Shown piece by piece: positions 46,047-54,631 of a stretch of 54,631 bases of DNA (the first letter of the stretch is position 1; each line of letters begins with the position of its first letter). The notes beneath the pieces are model-generated. The model was given only the letters and a program-made list of their open reading frames with translations, was not told where the DNA came from and ran no database searches. The stretch spans positions 1-54,631 of the forward strand of contig JACQQS010000036.1 in NCBI GenBank assembly GCA_016206925.1. Direction: 5' to 3'. A program made the position numbers and the translations under genes. This DNA comes from Candidatus Omnitrophota bacterium. GTDB taxonomy: Bacteria > Omnitrophota > Omnitrophia > Omnitrophales > JACQQS01.

Positions 46047-47222
46047 TCACGGCTGCTGGCAATGAGCGTGCCCGTCTGAGTTCGCGTCATGCGGTGGCTG
46101 CTGACTGTGCAGCAGACACTCTCCCATTTGCTGCTGAATGTCTTGGTTACGGTTGTCTATCTGTTCACCGGTGTTGAAATTCTCCCACTCTGTCATGTGC
46201 TCCTGCATCATCGCTTCGAATTCTAGACCCATTGCTTCCATCATTGCGGGATCAAAAACAAATTCCCCCTCATGTTGAAAGAAGTCCATTCCCTCCGGAC
46301 CCCAGTGTTCACCCTCCATCGGAAATCCATAGTCGCCTCCCTCGAAGGAATGTTCCATGAACATTTCTTGGAACATTTCGGGATTAAACTCCATCTGAGA
46401 CGGATCCATGCCTTCGCCGAAGTTTTCCATCATGGCCATTATTTCGGGCGGCACCGGACCGCCTTCATATGCGGCTCCCATAACTTCGGGATGGAATTCA
46501 CCGCCGGCAAATAATTCCTGTCCATGGGTTTCCATTAAGCTAAATGCTTCGCCGAAGAGGTCGCATTGGGCGCCGATAAAATCGGGAACCCCGTTTTCGA
46601 ATAGGGACGCAAATTCCTCGCCATGCTGAGCAAAGAACTCTGCTGCGGCCTGCCTCATAGCTTCCGGATCCCCGCCTCTTTGGTCCATTATGTTTTTCAT
46701 GAAGTCGCCCATGTTTTCGATGCCGGCTTCTTGGAAAGCCATGTTTGCAAGGCCGAACTCAAGCTGTTGGTCAGCCGCGTTTAGCATGCCAACCATTTCC
46801 GGTTGATCGGCGAGAACCTGGGAAGCGGTCCCTAGGAAATTTTGTACCTGTCCGGCTAAATCAACGTTTACCGTTCCATCCTGAGTTTGGGTGACGCTCT
46901 GCACCAGTTGGGGGGCAACTTCGGCAACTGTTTCGACTACCTCAACGGTTGCTTCCTCAATTGAAGTATCGGCTACGGTTTCAGCCAGTTCGGTTAGCTC
47001 CTGAGTGAAAATCTCCGCCACTTCAGGGTTCTCGGCAAGTAATTCATTGTAGGTTTCCGAAATGGCCAGATCGAGCTGCTCGGGGTGCTCACAAACGGTC
47101 TCGATTCCGGTAACATCTATGCTGTGCTCGCCAAGAGTTACTTCCTGCGCGTAAACAGGCAGGGCTGCCAGATTAACGCATGTCATGATCGCCAACATCT
47201 TAGTTAACATACTTGCTTTCAT
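46047..47222 (-). CDS. Exported acidic Met/Glu/His-rich protein
   Basis: The product has 391 residues from ATG 47222, with AAGGAGGAG eight bases upstream. A signal peptide (about 1-24, PVYAQ) leads to a first half with Glu/Val/Thr-rich helices and a second half rich in Met, Glu, Phe and Gly (MMENFGEGMDPSQMEFNPEM; DPAMMEAMGLEFEAMMQEHM). The tail HDANSDGHAHCQQP has His and Cys. No known family. The Met/His clusters suggest metal binding, for example copper, but that is inference. It shares direction with the next upstream gene and is probably cotranscribed. Confidence 0.7.
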   Translation of the reverse strand: MKASMLTKMLAIMTCVNLAALPVYAQEVTLGEHSIDVTGIETVCEHPEQLDLAISETYNELLAENPEVAEIFTQELTELAETVADTSIEEATVEVVETVAEVAPQLVQSVTQTQDGTVNVDLAGQVQNFLGTASQVLADQPEMVGMLNAADQQLEFGLANMAFQEAGIENMGDFMKNIMDQRGGDPEAMRQAAAEFFAQHGEEFASLFENGVPDFIGAQCDLFGEAFSLMETHGQELFAGGEFHPEVMGAAYEGGPVPPEIMAMMENFGEGMDPSQMEFNPEMFQEMFMEHSFEGGDYGFPMEGEHWGPEGMDFFQHEGEFVFDPAMMEAMGLEFEAMMQEHMTEWENFNTGEQIDNRNQDIQQQMGECLLHSQQPPHDANSDGHAHCQQP

Positions 47223-47285
47223 TTTCTTTTCTCCTCCTTGAAGTTTCAGTTTTTCAAAACTCAACGTTCAACTAAACTACAAATT

Positions 47286-48146
47286 TTACGGCTGCGGGGG
47301 TTGATAATCTTGACCCTCCAGCGGCTGATATTCCTGCTGTTCCTGCTCTTGCTGATATTGCTCGTGCTCCATTTCTTGATTTCCCTCAAATTCATTTTGA
47401 TATGCTTCTGGTTCATATTGTTGAGGTTCATATTGTTCCGGTGCTGAAGAATATTCATGGGAGTTGTCATATTCAGATTCAGAAGGCTGCAGGATTTCAT
47501 GATCGCCAGACCATTCTTGGTATGTTTCCTTCCAAGCTTCAGGCCAATCGCCGTCGGGATTATCGCGGAATTCCTGTTCGACGCCATCAGCAAGCCAGAC
47601 TGCTCCCTCGTTGTGGTCACTCTCACCTTCATACTTTTCGTGGAGAGCTTGGACCGTTTCAAAATCGCTGCTTGCTAAAGCTTCTTTGTAAAGCTGGAAA
47701 TCCGCATACTCCGGCGTTCCTTCTTGAGGAGGAACGAAATCTGGAGGTAGCGTGTAACCAGCGGGGCTAACTGAAGGAGTCTCGCTTCCATCAAATACAG
47801 GTACAGGAAGAATGCCAACTGAAGGGTTTTCGATTGCTTCCCCGTATTCGTGTAAACCTGCGACGATGCTCGCCAACTCCTCCGGATTACTTGCTGATTG
47901 CAAAATTTGTTCACGGACTTCTGGAGGGATGTCGGGATTTGCGTCAAGGTAAGCTAGAATTTCTTCTTGGGTAGGAGCGTGTGTTGGGTCAATCGCTGCT
48001 TCTGCTGTTGCTTCTCCATCCGCTGCGAGGGCAAATGTCACTGTGCTTATGAGGCAAAGAGCCATTACAGCGAGAACGAAAATTCCGTGAATTACGATGT
48101 CCTTCCTTCTATCGTTGCATTTCATGGTGTATTTGAATCCTTTCAT
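47286..48146 (-). CDS. Exported Gln/Glu/Tyr-rich low-complexity protein
   Basis: The product has 286 residues. The ATG at 48146 has AAGGAAG seven bases upstream. A signal peptide or helix (about 17-42) precedes a Pro/Glu-rich region and a C-terminal low-complexity part dominated by Gln, Glu, Tyr and Asn (EQYEPQQYEPEAYQNEF; EQEQQEYQPLEGQDYQPPQ). It looks like a disordered, acidic, extracytoplasmic protein. No family is recognised. It is upstream of the Met/Glu/His-rich gene and probably cotranscribed with it. Confidence 0.65.
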   Translation of the reverse strand: MKGFKYTMKCNDRRKDIVIHGIFVLAVMALCLISTVTFALAADGEATAEAAIDPTHAPTQEEILAYLDANPDIPPEVREQILQSASNPEELASIVAGLHEYGEAIENPSVGILPVPVFDGSETPSVSPAGYTLPPDFVPPQEGTPEYADFQLYKEALASSDFETVQALHEKYEGESDHNEGAVWLADGVEQEFRDNPDGDWPEAWKETYQEWSGDHEILQPSESEYDNSHEYSSAPEQYEPQQYEPEAYQNEFEGNQEMEHEQYQQEQEQQEYQPLEGQDYQPPQP

Positions 48147-48184
48147 TTCTGATCTTCCTTGACTGGCTCGGAAGGGCGTACAAC

Positions 48185-48219
48185 AAAAAAGCCCTAACCG
48201 AATGCGGATAGGGCTTTTT
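48185..48219. terminator. Bidirectional intrinsic terminator
   Basis: AAAAAGCCCTA and TAGGGCTTTTT flank a short loop with an inner CCG/CGG pair. On the reverse strand it ends in T6 and follows the stop of the 57-residue frame at 48234 by 15 bases. Confidence 0.85.
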
Positions 48220-48233
48220 GTCCGATGATGCTT

Positions 48234-48407
48234 TCATCTCGCTTTCGGCGGTCTGGCGGCCTTCGGTTTCCCGGTCAGGTCCATGACTTTGCCGATGAAC
48301 GCTTTCGCATCCATCGCCCCGGTACTACCCGGGGGTCCCACCCTTTCGGATGGTTTGCCGTTTATCGTTTCGAGCTGCTTGACAAGGAGCAATAAAACTC
48401 TTACCAA
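48234..48407 (-). CDS. Possible small single-helix membrane protein
   Basis: The frame encodes 57 residues from a TTG (48405-48407): a hydrophobic helix (VRVLLLLVK preceded in frame by IWYF) followed by a polar, Pro/Lys-rich tail (LTGKPKAARPPKAR). A terminator follows the stop directly, as expected for a real transcript end. No Shine-Dalgarno sequence is seen and an upstream in-frame stop lies near 48425, so the start is unclear. Its first part also resembles, only superficially, a c-di-GMP riboswitch. Confidence 0.45.
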   Translation of the reverse strand: MVRVLLLLVKQLETINGKPSERVGPPGSTGAMDAKAFIGKVMDLTGKPKAARPPKAR

Positions 48408-48658
48408 AAAATACCAGATGGCTTATCGGAAATCAATCACGGTTTTACAGCCTTCACCGCAGTAGTTTTCTTCTAAGTCGTTCGATAATAATATGTTACA
48501 ACGTCATAAAAAAACTTACTCACGGCGTTGTCCTTACACCGCGATTTTAACGCTAAGTTATTATGGGAATGGAGATTATGCCTGCCTCTCTTCTTTCTAA
48601 ATTTACCTCTTTTTCAGCTTGCGCAGTTGTAGTATCTTTTTCGAGGAGGATAAAACCC

Positions 48659-49021
48659 ATGAAACTACTTTTACTTGCATTAACGCTCTCTTTCACGGTT
48701 ATTACAGGAAATGGGCAGGTTTTGGCTGTTGAGGATTCCCATGCCGGGCATGAACATCACATGCATGAGGAAGCGTCTGCCGCGCCGGCCGGCAGCGTTG
48801 AAATTCATCCGGTAAAGCGCGAGGACGGGATTATTGATTTGAACAACAAGGTATGCCTCGTATCCGGTAAAGATGTGAGCGGGAAAGATTTCCAGGTACA
48901 TAATGGTGTTAATTATGGTTTTTGCTGCAAGATGTGCGTTCGTGATTTCATGAAAGCGCCTGAAAAATTCGCCTTGGATCAGGAGACTATCGACGCGGCG
49001 TTGGCCAAGCCTGCCGCATGA
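48659..49021 (+). CDS. Exported His-rich YHS/TRASH-like metal-binding protein
   Basis: The product has 120 residues from ATG 48659, preceded by GAGGAGG. After a signal peptide (about 1-23) comes a His-rich stretch (DSHAGHEHHMHEE, 26-38), then a YHS-type domain with VCLVSGKDV (C66) and NYGFCCKMC (C89, C90, C93). YHS/TRASH domains bind heavy metals such as copper or silver. The stop overlaps the start of the DUF2231 gene by four bases (ATGA), so the two are translated together. Likely role: metal handling in the periplasm. Confidence 0.8.
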   Translation: MKLLLLALTLSFTVITGNGQVLAVEDSHAGHEHHMHEEASAAPAGSVEIHPVKREDGIIDLNNKVCLVSGKDVSGKDFQVHNGVNYGFCCKMCVRDFMKAPEKFALDQETIDAALAKPAA

Positions 49022-49410
49022 GTATGCCCATTCATCCGTATCTTGTTCATTTTCCCGTTGCCTTCCTGTTTTTGGAAGTTTTTCTCAATCTCCTGTGGCG
49101 CTGGAAGGGTGAAGAACGATACGAAGCGTTTTCTTATCTTGTTTTAAAAATCGCGCTGGTCTCCATGCCGTTTGTCATGCTGGCCGGCTACATGGACGCA
49201 GGCGGAATTTCGGAACGCGTGCGAGGACATTTTATTTTGGCGGTTTGTCTTATAGCGTTGACGATCGTGAGATTTTACTTAAGGCATGCTCAGAAAATTG
49301 AATTATGGCAGGGAAGTATGAAAAGATTTGCTGCGTTATTATTAGTTCTCAGCGCGATGTTAACCGGCTTTACCGCCCACCTGGGCGGAAGAATCGCATA
49401 TAATTTTTAA
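49018..49410 (+). CDS. DUF2231 membrane protein
   Basis: The product has 130 residues with four hydrophobic helices. The opening IHPYLVHFPVAFLFLEVFLNL and the LAGYMDAGG and GRIAYNF segments match DUF2231. Conserved His residues near the start could bind heme or metal. It is translationally coupled to the YHS-like protein. Function of the family is unsettled. Confidence 0.85.
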   Translation: MSMPIHPYLVHFPVAFLFLEVFLNLLWRWKGEERYEAFSYLVLKIALVSMPFVMLAGYMDAGGISERVRGHFILAVCLIALTIVRFYLRHAQKIELWQGSMKRFAALLLVLSAMLTGFTAHLGGRIAYNF

Positions 49411-49412
49411 GT

Positions 49413-51380
49413 TTATTCCTCCTCTTCGTACTGGTGTTTCAGTTGTTCAACCACAGCAGGATCGGCGAGCGTCGTTGTGTCGCCCAAAACTTTCCCCGTG
49501 GCAATATCGCGTAGAAGCCGGCGCATGATTTTCCCCGAACGGGTTTTGGGGAGATCGCGCGAGAAAAGAATTTCTTCCGGCCGCGCGATTGCGCCTATTT
49601 TCGATTGAACGTGCTCCTTGAGCTCGCCGGCAAGTTTTTTCGTATCCTGCTCCGCTTTGCGTGCACCTTCCTTAAGCGTTACAAAAGCAACAATCGCAAC
49701 ACCTTTGATTTCGTGCGGTCTTGACACCACGGCTGCTTCGGCCACGAGCGGGTGATCGACGAGAGCGCTTTCCACTTCCGCTGTGCCGATGCGGTGGCCG
49801 GAAACATTAATGACATCATCCACGCGGCCTAAAAACCAGAAATAGCCGTCTTCATCCCGCCGCCCGCCGTCGCCTGTAAAATAAATATCCTTCCAGCGGT
49901 TCCAGTACGTCTGTTGATACCGCTCGGGATCCTTGTAAATTCCCCTGAGCATGGCAGGCCAAGGTTTGCGCAGGACAACATAACCGCCGCCGACTGCTAC
50001 AGAATTGCCTTTTTCGTCAACTAAATCCGCTTCGATTCCGGGAAAGGGTTTTGTCGCGGAGCCCGGCTTTAATGTTGTTATTCCGGCCAGCGGCGTAATC
50101 AAGATCATTCCGGTTTCTGTCTGCCACCAAGTGTCGACAATTGGGCAGCGCTCACGTCCGATGTGTTTGTAGTACCACATCCAGGCCTCGGGATTGATCG
50201 GTTCACCGACACTCCCCAGCAGCCTCAAGCTTGAGAGATCGGCTTTTTCCACAAAGTCCGTGCCCCATTTCATGAACGCGCGAATGGCGGTGGGCGCGGT
50301 GTAAAAAACGGTTACGCCATATTTTTCGATGATTTTCCAGAAACGGTCTTTTGACGGCCAATCCGGCGCGCCTTCATACATCACTTGCGTGGCACCGTTT
50401 GCCATCGGGCCGTAAATGATGTAGCTGTGGCCTGTTATCCAGCCGATATCGGCAGTGCACCAGAAAATATCGCTTTCCTTTAAATCAAAAACCCATTTCG
50501 CCGTCGCGTAAGTGCCGGTTAGATATCCGCCGGTTGTATGAATAATGCCTTTGGGCTTACCGGTAGTGCCGGATGTGTAGAGCGTGAAGAGAATATCCTC
50601 CGAGTCCATTTTTTCAGGTTCACAAAATGGCGCTGCCTCGTTCATGAGTTCGTGATACCAGAGGTCGCGCCCGGTTTTCATGCGCTGGGGGATGCCGAGA
50701 CGGCTTACCACGACAACCTTTTCAATCGATGGCGTGCCCATGAGCGCATAATCCGCGTCATGTTTTAGCGGAACAATTTGCCCGCGCCGGTATCCGCCGT
50801 CCGCGGTAACGAGCACTTTTGCTTCGGCGTCGTTAATTCTATCGCGAAGCGCTTCGGCGCTAAACCCGCCGAAGACGACGCTGTGAATGGCTCCGATCCT
50901 CGCAGAGGCCAATACCGCCGTGACCAATTCCGGGATCATCGGCATGTAAATCGCCACGCGATCGCCGCGCTTTACACCGAGCGTTTTAAGCGCGTTGGCG
51001 AATTTGTTGACGTCGCGGTAAAGTGTTCCGTACGTCAGCACGCGTTCTCGGCCGTCCTCGCCTTCCCAAAGTATTGCCGCTTTATTTTTCTTTTCCGTGC
51101 GCACGTGGCGGTCGAGGCAATTGACGCTCGCATTAATTTTCCCGCCGACGAACCATTTTGCGTAGGGAGGATTCCATTCAAGAACTTTATTCCATTTCTC
51201 AAACCAGTCGAGCTGGCTTGCCCAGTCTGCCCAATAGGCTTCTGGATCACGTTTAGCCTTTTCATAAATGGCGGGATCATTGGCCCACGCGTTCTTCTTG
51301 AATTCTTCGCTCGCCTGGAACGCGCGGGATTCTTTTAAGAGTGTAGAAAGCGATTCTTCTTGCTGGGATACGAAAGCCAT
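49413..51380 (-). CDS. acs: Acetyl-CoA synthetase (AMP-forming)
   Basis: The product has 655 residues, the usual length. It activates acetate to acetyl-CoA through acetyl-AMP. The AMP-binding signature [11 protein letters not shown] lies at about 267-277; DTWWQTETG is the adenine/acetate loop; the C-terminal [11 protein letters not shown] holds the lysine (about 615) needed for adenylation and acetylated in many bacteria to switch the enzyme off. ATG at 51380 has GGAGG eight bases upstream; a TTG codon directly before it is less likely. It points away from the second giant gene. Confidence 0.97.
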   Translation of the reverse strand: MAFVSQQEESLSTLLKESRAFQASEEFKKNAWANDPAIYEKAKRDPEAYWADWASQLDWFEKWNKVLEWNPPYAKWFVGGKINASVNCLDRHVRTEKKNKAAILWEGEDGRERVLTYGTLYRDVNKFANALKTLGVKRGDRVAIYMPMIPELVTAVLASARIGAIHSVVFGGFSAEALRDRINDAEAKVLVTADGGYRRGQIVPLKHDADYALMGTPSIEKVVVVSRLGIPQRMKTGRDLWYHELMNEAAPFCEPEKMDSEDILFTLYTSGTTGKPKGIIHTTGGYLTGTYATAKWVFDLKESDIFWCTADIGWITGHSYIIYGPMANGATQVMYEGAPDWPSKDRFWKIIEKYGVTVFYTAPTAIRAFMKWGTDFVEKADLSSLRLLGSVGEPINPEAWMWYYKHIGRERCPIVDTWWQTETGMILITPLAGITTLKPGSATKPFPGIEADLVDEKGNSVAVGGGYVVLRKPWPAMLRGIYKDPERYQQTYWNRWKDIYFTGDGGRRDEDGYFWFLGRVDDVINVSGHRIGTAEVESALVDHPLVAEAAVVSRPHEIKGVAIVAFVTLKEGARKAEQDTKKLAGELKEHVQSKIGAIARPEEILFSRDLPKTRSGKIMRRLLRDIATGKVLGDTTTLADPAVVEQLKHQYEEEE

Positions 51381-51759
51381 CAAAAAACCTCCACTTAAAA
51401 ATGGGTTTGAAGAGCCGGACTGAAGATTCTAAATCCGGAGGGCAAAAGCTCGGGAGATTATATCGAATCCGCATTCTCATGAATATGTTGGTTTAATGGT
51501 TTTGAACTTGGGCCGGCGGATGTGCGCGTCATTGCGAGGAGGCCCGAAGGGCCGACGAAGCAATGACAACGTTTATTCTTAAGTTATTATCAATATGCAT
51601 GTTACACATATCCATGCACTTGTAATTAACTTTTGTAACATTAACAGCTACGTGATAGAATTTAGCAAAATTAGTTATAAGACCTGGTCTTAACCCGCGT
51701 GCCCCCCCATACAAGGCGGCATAGGCGGGTATTTTGTGTGTCTTTTGCGTTAATCTTTT
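51381..51759. other. Intergenic region between acs and second giant gene
   Basis: This 379-base gap holds the divergent promoters. A REP-like element (51528-51567) has outer arms GTCATTG and CAATGAC and an inner hairpin GGCCC-gaa-GGGCC. Nearer the giant gene, ACCCGC (51693-51698) pairs with GCGGGT (51725-51730), followed by ATTTTGTGTGTCTTTT, a weak terminator-like hairpin 29 bases before the start. No gene is supported. Confidence 0.55.
51528..51567. repeat. GTCATTGCGAGG-type REP element
   Basis: Arms GTCATTG (51528-51534) and CAATGAC (51561-51567) enclose GGCCC-gaa-GGGCC. It belongs to a widespread dispersed palindromic repeat type. Confidence 0.8.
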
Positions 51760-54631
51760 ATGAACATTTTTAGAAGAGTTAACCCTTACAGCTTCCAATC
51801 CTGCCTCACCTGGGCGCTCGTTGTGTGTCTTGTTGCGGCCTCCACACCTTTTTCCGGGGCGCAAATTACCGATCGATCCATCCTTTGGCCGGCCAATCTT
51901 GGAAATATTTCTCTTCCGCCGGAATTCGGCCGCATCAGCGGGCACTTCAATGGCTACACAGGCAAAGCCGTCATTTTCATTCAGGATGCTCACGCGCATT
52001 ACGAAGCGCAGAAAAATATTGTTTCCGCCCTTAAATACATTTCCGAAAATCACAGGCTGGATCTCATCGGTGTTGAAGGGTTCGACGGGCCGGCGGATTT
52101 TTCCCTCGCGCGAAGTTTCCCTCACGCAAAAGCAAGAGAAAAAGTTTTGGACCGGGCCATTAAAGGCGGCGCGACATCGGGAGTGGAATATTTCGCTATG
52201 ACGTCGGCAGAGCCGGTGCGTGTAACAGGTATTGATGATGAGGAGCTTTATGTCCGGAACATCCGGCAGTACGCCGAACTTGTCGGAAATCATTCGGATT
52301 TCGACAAGGAGCTGAAACGCATTTCACAAGCGGTGGCAAATTTGAAAGCGGCGGTTTACTCCGAAAATGCGCGCGAGCTTGACCGCGTTCTATCGCAATA
52401 TGACCGCAATGCGGCGGATCTCTCCGGTTTGCTTCGGGCTCTTCGGAAATTTGTTTCTGAATCGAAGATTCGGGCGGATGATTTTTTGACCGTTACGCGG
52501 GTATTCGAATTGCTCGACTCGCAAGGTGGAAAATCGGAGGAGCGCATTGCGGAAAGTTTCGCAGTCAATGTAGATGATCTTTGGAGTGAGATAGAATTGC
52601 TTGTGAGCCGTCTTAAGCTTGAGTTTGCCGAAACCGCGGCTGAGCGCGAGTTGATTTCCATTGATGAATTTGTGCGTCTTCTCGGGCGCGGCCGGCGGCT
52701 GCAATTGAATCGCGATGAATTTGAACACTTCGCTGCGCTCACCAGGACGGTTGGCAGCCAGAAATTGAACAGGCTGCTTTCGAAGCTTGCGGAAGAGGCG
52801 AACGTCCGCATAGCCGGATTGGCAGAAGGCTCGGACGGGCAGATTTCAATGATCTCCGCGGCCGTTCGGGAGTTTTACGAAACGGCGCGTGAGCGCGACC
52901 GTTCGTTTGTTGAGAAATTAAAAATGGAAATGCGCCGGGAGAATTCATCTGTGGCGGCGCTCGTCGCGGGCGGGTTTCACACCACGGGAATTTTAAATCA
53001 GCTTAGGCGGCAGAAGATTTCCTATCTTGTTGTTACGCCTGTAGTGACTGAGTTTCCGAAAGAGGATCTTTATTCAAAACTCATGCTTGAATTCGGTTCG
53101 GCAATATCGGGCCCGCTCGCTGGTCCAGGCAGAGCCGCAGCACGTCTTCCTACTATGTACACGTCCCTCCCCGTTTTTACGGAAGGCAAAAGCGGTTTCG
53201 GAGTTGTGGATGAGGAACGCACACTGGCATTCTTGGCCAGACAGCGCCGCTACCGGGAAGGTCTTGACCGCGCCATGCTTCGCGAAGCGAAAGCCTCCGG
53301 CATGGGCAATCTGCTCGCACGGTGGATAAAGCAGTTTCAGAACGAAACCGGCGGCAATGCTGTTTTGCTAAGAGGCAAAAACTCACTTTTCGCCGCATCG
53401 ACGGTAAATGCTCGTCGTGTCATTCGTTTCCTCTCCAATTCGTCCCAGCCCGCAGACATTTACCGCGGCGTTGTCGAAACCGGCGACTTAATTCCACTCG
53501 CATCCGCCGGCTTCGGCGCGGAAAGCGAACAGCGTGCCGCGCGAACGGTTACACTAAGCGACATCCTCACTCGCGAATCTGAAGCTGTTGTTTACGATGG
53601 CTTAAAAGCGCAAAAAAAACCCCGTATTGCCAAACTCTTGTATGGCAAGTTTCGGTCCGCATTTGAGCAAGATCTCTCCACTTGGTTTGACCAACATAAA
53701 GCGCAGATGCTGAACCTTTGGTCCAAATTTGTGCAGTTATGGTCCAATCGGGCGGGTTGGGCTGAAGCAAAGTTTTTACTCGGTCATGAAGCTTGGATTG
53801 GAGAACAGTTTATGTTTGCGGAAAGTGAGTTTTGGGAGCCGGATGGGACAGATAATCTGACTGCTTCTACAAAAGGAATTTACGATAGGTGGCAACGACG
53901 GGCCAAAGACCTTTACGACTTCGTTCAGAAACTTTCTGACGAGCAGATTGATCAACTCGATCGTATTTTAAAACCCGAGGAAAGTTCTGTGGACAGCGGC
54001 CAAGACAACTTTAAGAAAACAATTGGAGTACTTGAAGAAGATTTGACCAGGCTCACAAACATTGAAGAGCGGTTCTGGAAAATCGAGCGCAAGATATGGT
54101 CTCCTGAGCAGCCCTTTGTAACGGAAGCGGAGCGGAAATTTTATGAAAAATGGAGCCCGCCGGAGCAATTTGAAGAAAAGCTGACGAAGGAACGGCAAAG
54201 TCTTCAGGAAAAAATTGCGAAACTAAAAAAGCTTCAACGTGAAATCAATCATAGCACAAACTCCACGATTCTAAATTCAGCGGGATTTGGAATAGCAAAG
54301 GTGGGCGTTGTAGGAATTACTTCGGATGCTGGCGGCGGTACTACTTGGAGTTATGAGACCGCTTATTTTTCAACCACTCAAAAAGCGCAACAACGCAAAC
54401 TATTATTCCGATGGAAAGCACCCCGATTATTCCAGGCCACATTTCATTCTCCTTTTGGTGGTATCGCCAGCCAGCCTAATACAAATGTGAAAGGCACAAT
54501 CAATGATAACACAATGCGCGCCGTGTGGGAAGAGCCAGAAAACCAGGATGATGCAAATCCTGCCCCCGCTGTGATTGCCGCAACTGTTAGTAACGAACTT
54601 CCGATTTTATCTCTTCGATATGGTTCAAACA
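51760..54631 (+). CDS. Second giant exported protein with ChaN/TraB/EreA-like domain (partial)
   Basis: At least 957 residues are open to the window end; the C-terminus is missing. A signal peptide spans about 1-34 (ending FSGAQ). Residues about 68-425 carry a domain related to that in the first giant: IFIQDAH with H78, HYEAQ, GVEGFDG, and GGFHTTG with H407. The motif [AS]GFG occurs at 478-481, 583-586 and 841-844. Between 620 and 840 the protein is mostly charged helix, probably coiled coil. The resemblance to the ChaN/TraB/EreA superfamily is inference from the paired His motifs. Function is unknown; secretion suggests an envelope or extracellular role. Confidence 0.7.
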   Translation, partial: MNIFRRVNPYSFQSCLTWALVVCLVAASTPFSGAQITDRSILWPANLGNISLPPEFGRISGHFNGYTGKAVIFIQDAHAHYEAQKNIVSALKYISENHRLDLIGVEGFDGPADFSLARSFPHAKAREKVLDRAIKGGATSGVEYFAMTSAEPVRVTGIDDEELYVRNIRQYAELVGNHSDFDKELKRISQAVANLKAAVYSENARELDRVLSQYDRNAADLSGLLRALRKFVSESKIRADDFLTVTRVFELLDSQGGKSEERIAESFAVNVDDLWSEIELLVSRLKLEFAETAAERELISIDEFVRLLGRGRRLQLNRDEFEHFAALTRTVGSQKLNRLLSKLAEEANVRIAGLAEGSDGQISMISAAVREFYETARERDRSFVEKLKMEMRRENSSVAALVAGGFHTTGILNQLRRQKISYLVVTPVVTEFPKEDLYSKLMLEFGSAISGPLAGPGRAAARLPTMYTSLPVFTEGKSGFGVVDEERTLAFLARQRRYREGLDRAMLREAKASGMGNLLARWIKQFQNETGGNAVLLRGKNSLFAASTVNARRVIRFLSNSSQPADIYRGVVETGDLIPLASAGFGAESEQRAARTVTLSDILTRESEAVVYDGLKAQKKPRIAKLLYGKFRSAFEQDLSTWFDQHKAQMLNLWSKFVQLWSNRAGWAEAKFLLGHEAWIGEQFMFAESEFWEPDGTDNLTASTKGIYDRWQRRAKDLYDFVQKLSDEQIDQLDRILKPEESSVDSGQDNFKKTIGVLEEDLTRLTNIEERFWKIERKIWSPEQPFVTEAERKFYEKWSPPEQFEEKLTKERQSLQEKIAKLKKLQREINHSTNSTILNSAGFGIAKVGVVGITSDAGGGTTWSYETAYFSTTQKAQQRKLLFRWKAPRLFQATFHSPFGGIASQPNTNVKGTINDNTMRAVWEEPENQDDANPAPAVIAATVSNELPILSLRYGSN

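Noticed and set aside
48290-48370. Reverse-strand resemblance to a c-di-GMP-I riboswitch (GGCAAACC, GAAA loop, GGTGGGAC)
   Set aside because: The conserved GCAAAGCC part and the second stem are missing, the same bases form a plausible coding frame, and a terminator follows a stop codon. Chance resemblance is more likely.
51529-52293. Long reverse-strand open frame of 254 codons at the start of the second giant gene
   Set aside because: It has no ribosome site or family resemblance and overlaps a frame with a signal peptide and a domain shared with the first giant protein.

Overview
The window looks like a chromosomal replication-origin region from an uncultured Gram-negative, diderm bacterium. 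Evidence for a diderm is the set of beta-barrel outer-membrane proteins, a lipoprotein protease, a PEP-CTERM protein with a TIGR04073-like protein, and surface-glycan genes. The very long exported proteins of unknown function, the PEP-CTERM signal and the intermediate GC content would fit the Omnitrophota (OP3) or a related PVC-type lineage. That assignment is inference; no 16S rRNA gene is present.

Layout. 0-7.5 kb: a membrane-anchored methyltransferase, a convergent APC-family permease and a 1503-residue exported protein carrying a HEXXH protease motif. 7.5-18 kb: a Cys-rich exported peptide, then the replication and gyrase block dnaA-dnaN-DUF721/dciA-gyrB-gyrA-serS, with origin-like sequence on both sides of dnaA and no recF. 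18-27.3 kb: a decayed accessory segment (tRNA-Ser fragment, collapsed MNT/HepT toxin-antitoxin remnant, internally deleted AAA ATPase) followed by an intact cluster of two outer-membrane barrels, two paralogous cupredoxins, a four-helix membrane protein and an orphan sensor kinase. This segment lies between tRNA-Ser(GCT) and tRNA-Ser(TGA), and each tRNA is preceded by the same structured leader of about 66 bp.

27.4-35 kb: a PEP-CTERM protein, an FAD/NAD(P) reductase, an AI-2E family transporter, a frame-broken M48 lipoprotein protease, and a reverse-strand glycan operon (DegT aminotransferase, methyltransferase, GT2 glycosyltransferase, TIGR04073-like protein). 35-44.3 kb: an exported methyltransferase-like protein, a TMTC-like TPR membrane protein, a fused MFS/spermidine-synthase protein, a dienelactone hydrolase, an intact MNT/HEPN pair, a PFK remnant and rfbC. 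44.4-54.6 kb: unknown exported proteins (one barrel, one coiled coil, two acidic low-complexity proteins), a YHS-like/DUF2231 pair, acetyl-CoA synthetase, and a second giant exported protein that runs off the window.

The most unusual theme is a set of three exported proteins (2987-7498, 35166-36530, 51760 to the end). They share a recurrent [AS]GFG motif. The two giants also share an N-terminal domain with conserved DAH and GGFHT motifs, and each of the three genes has a terminator-like hairpin just before its start codon. The second theme is the serine-tRNA leader repeats that flank the accessory segment.
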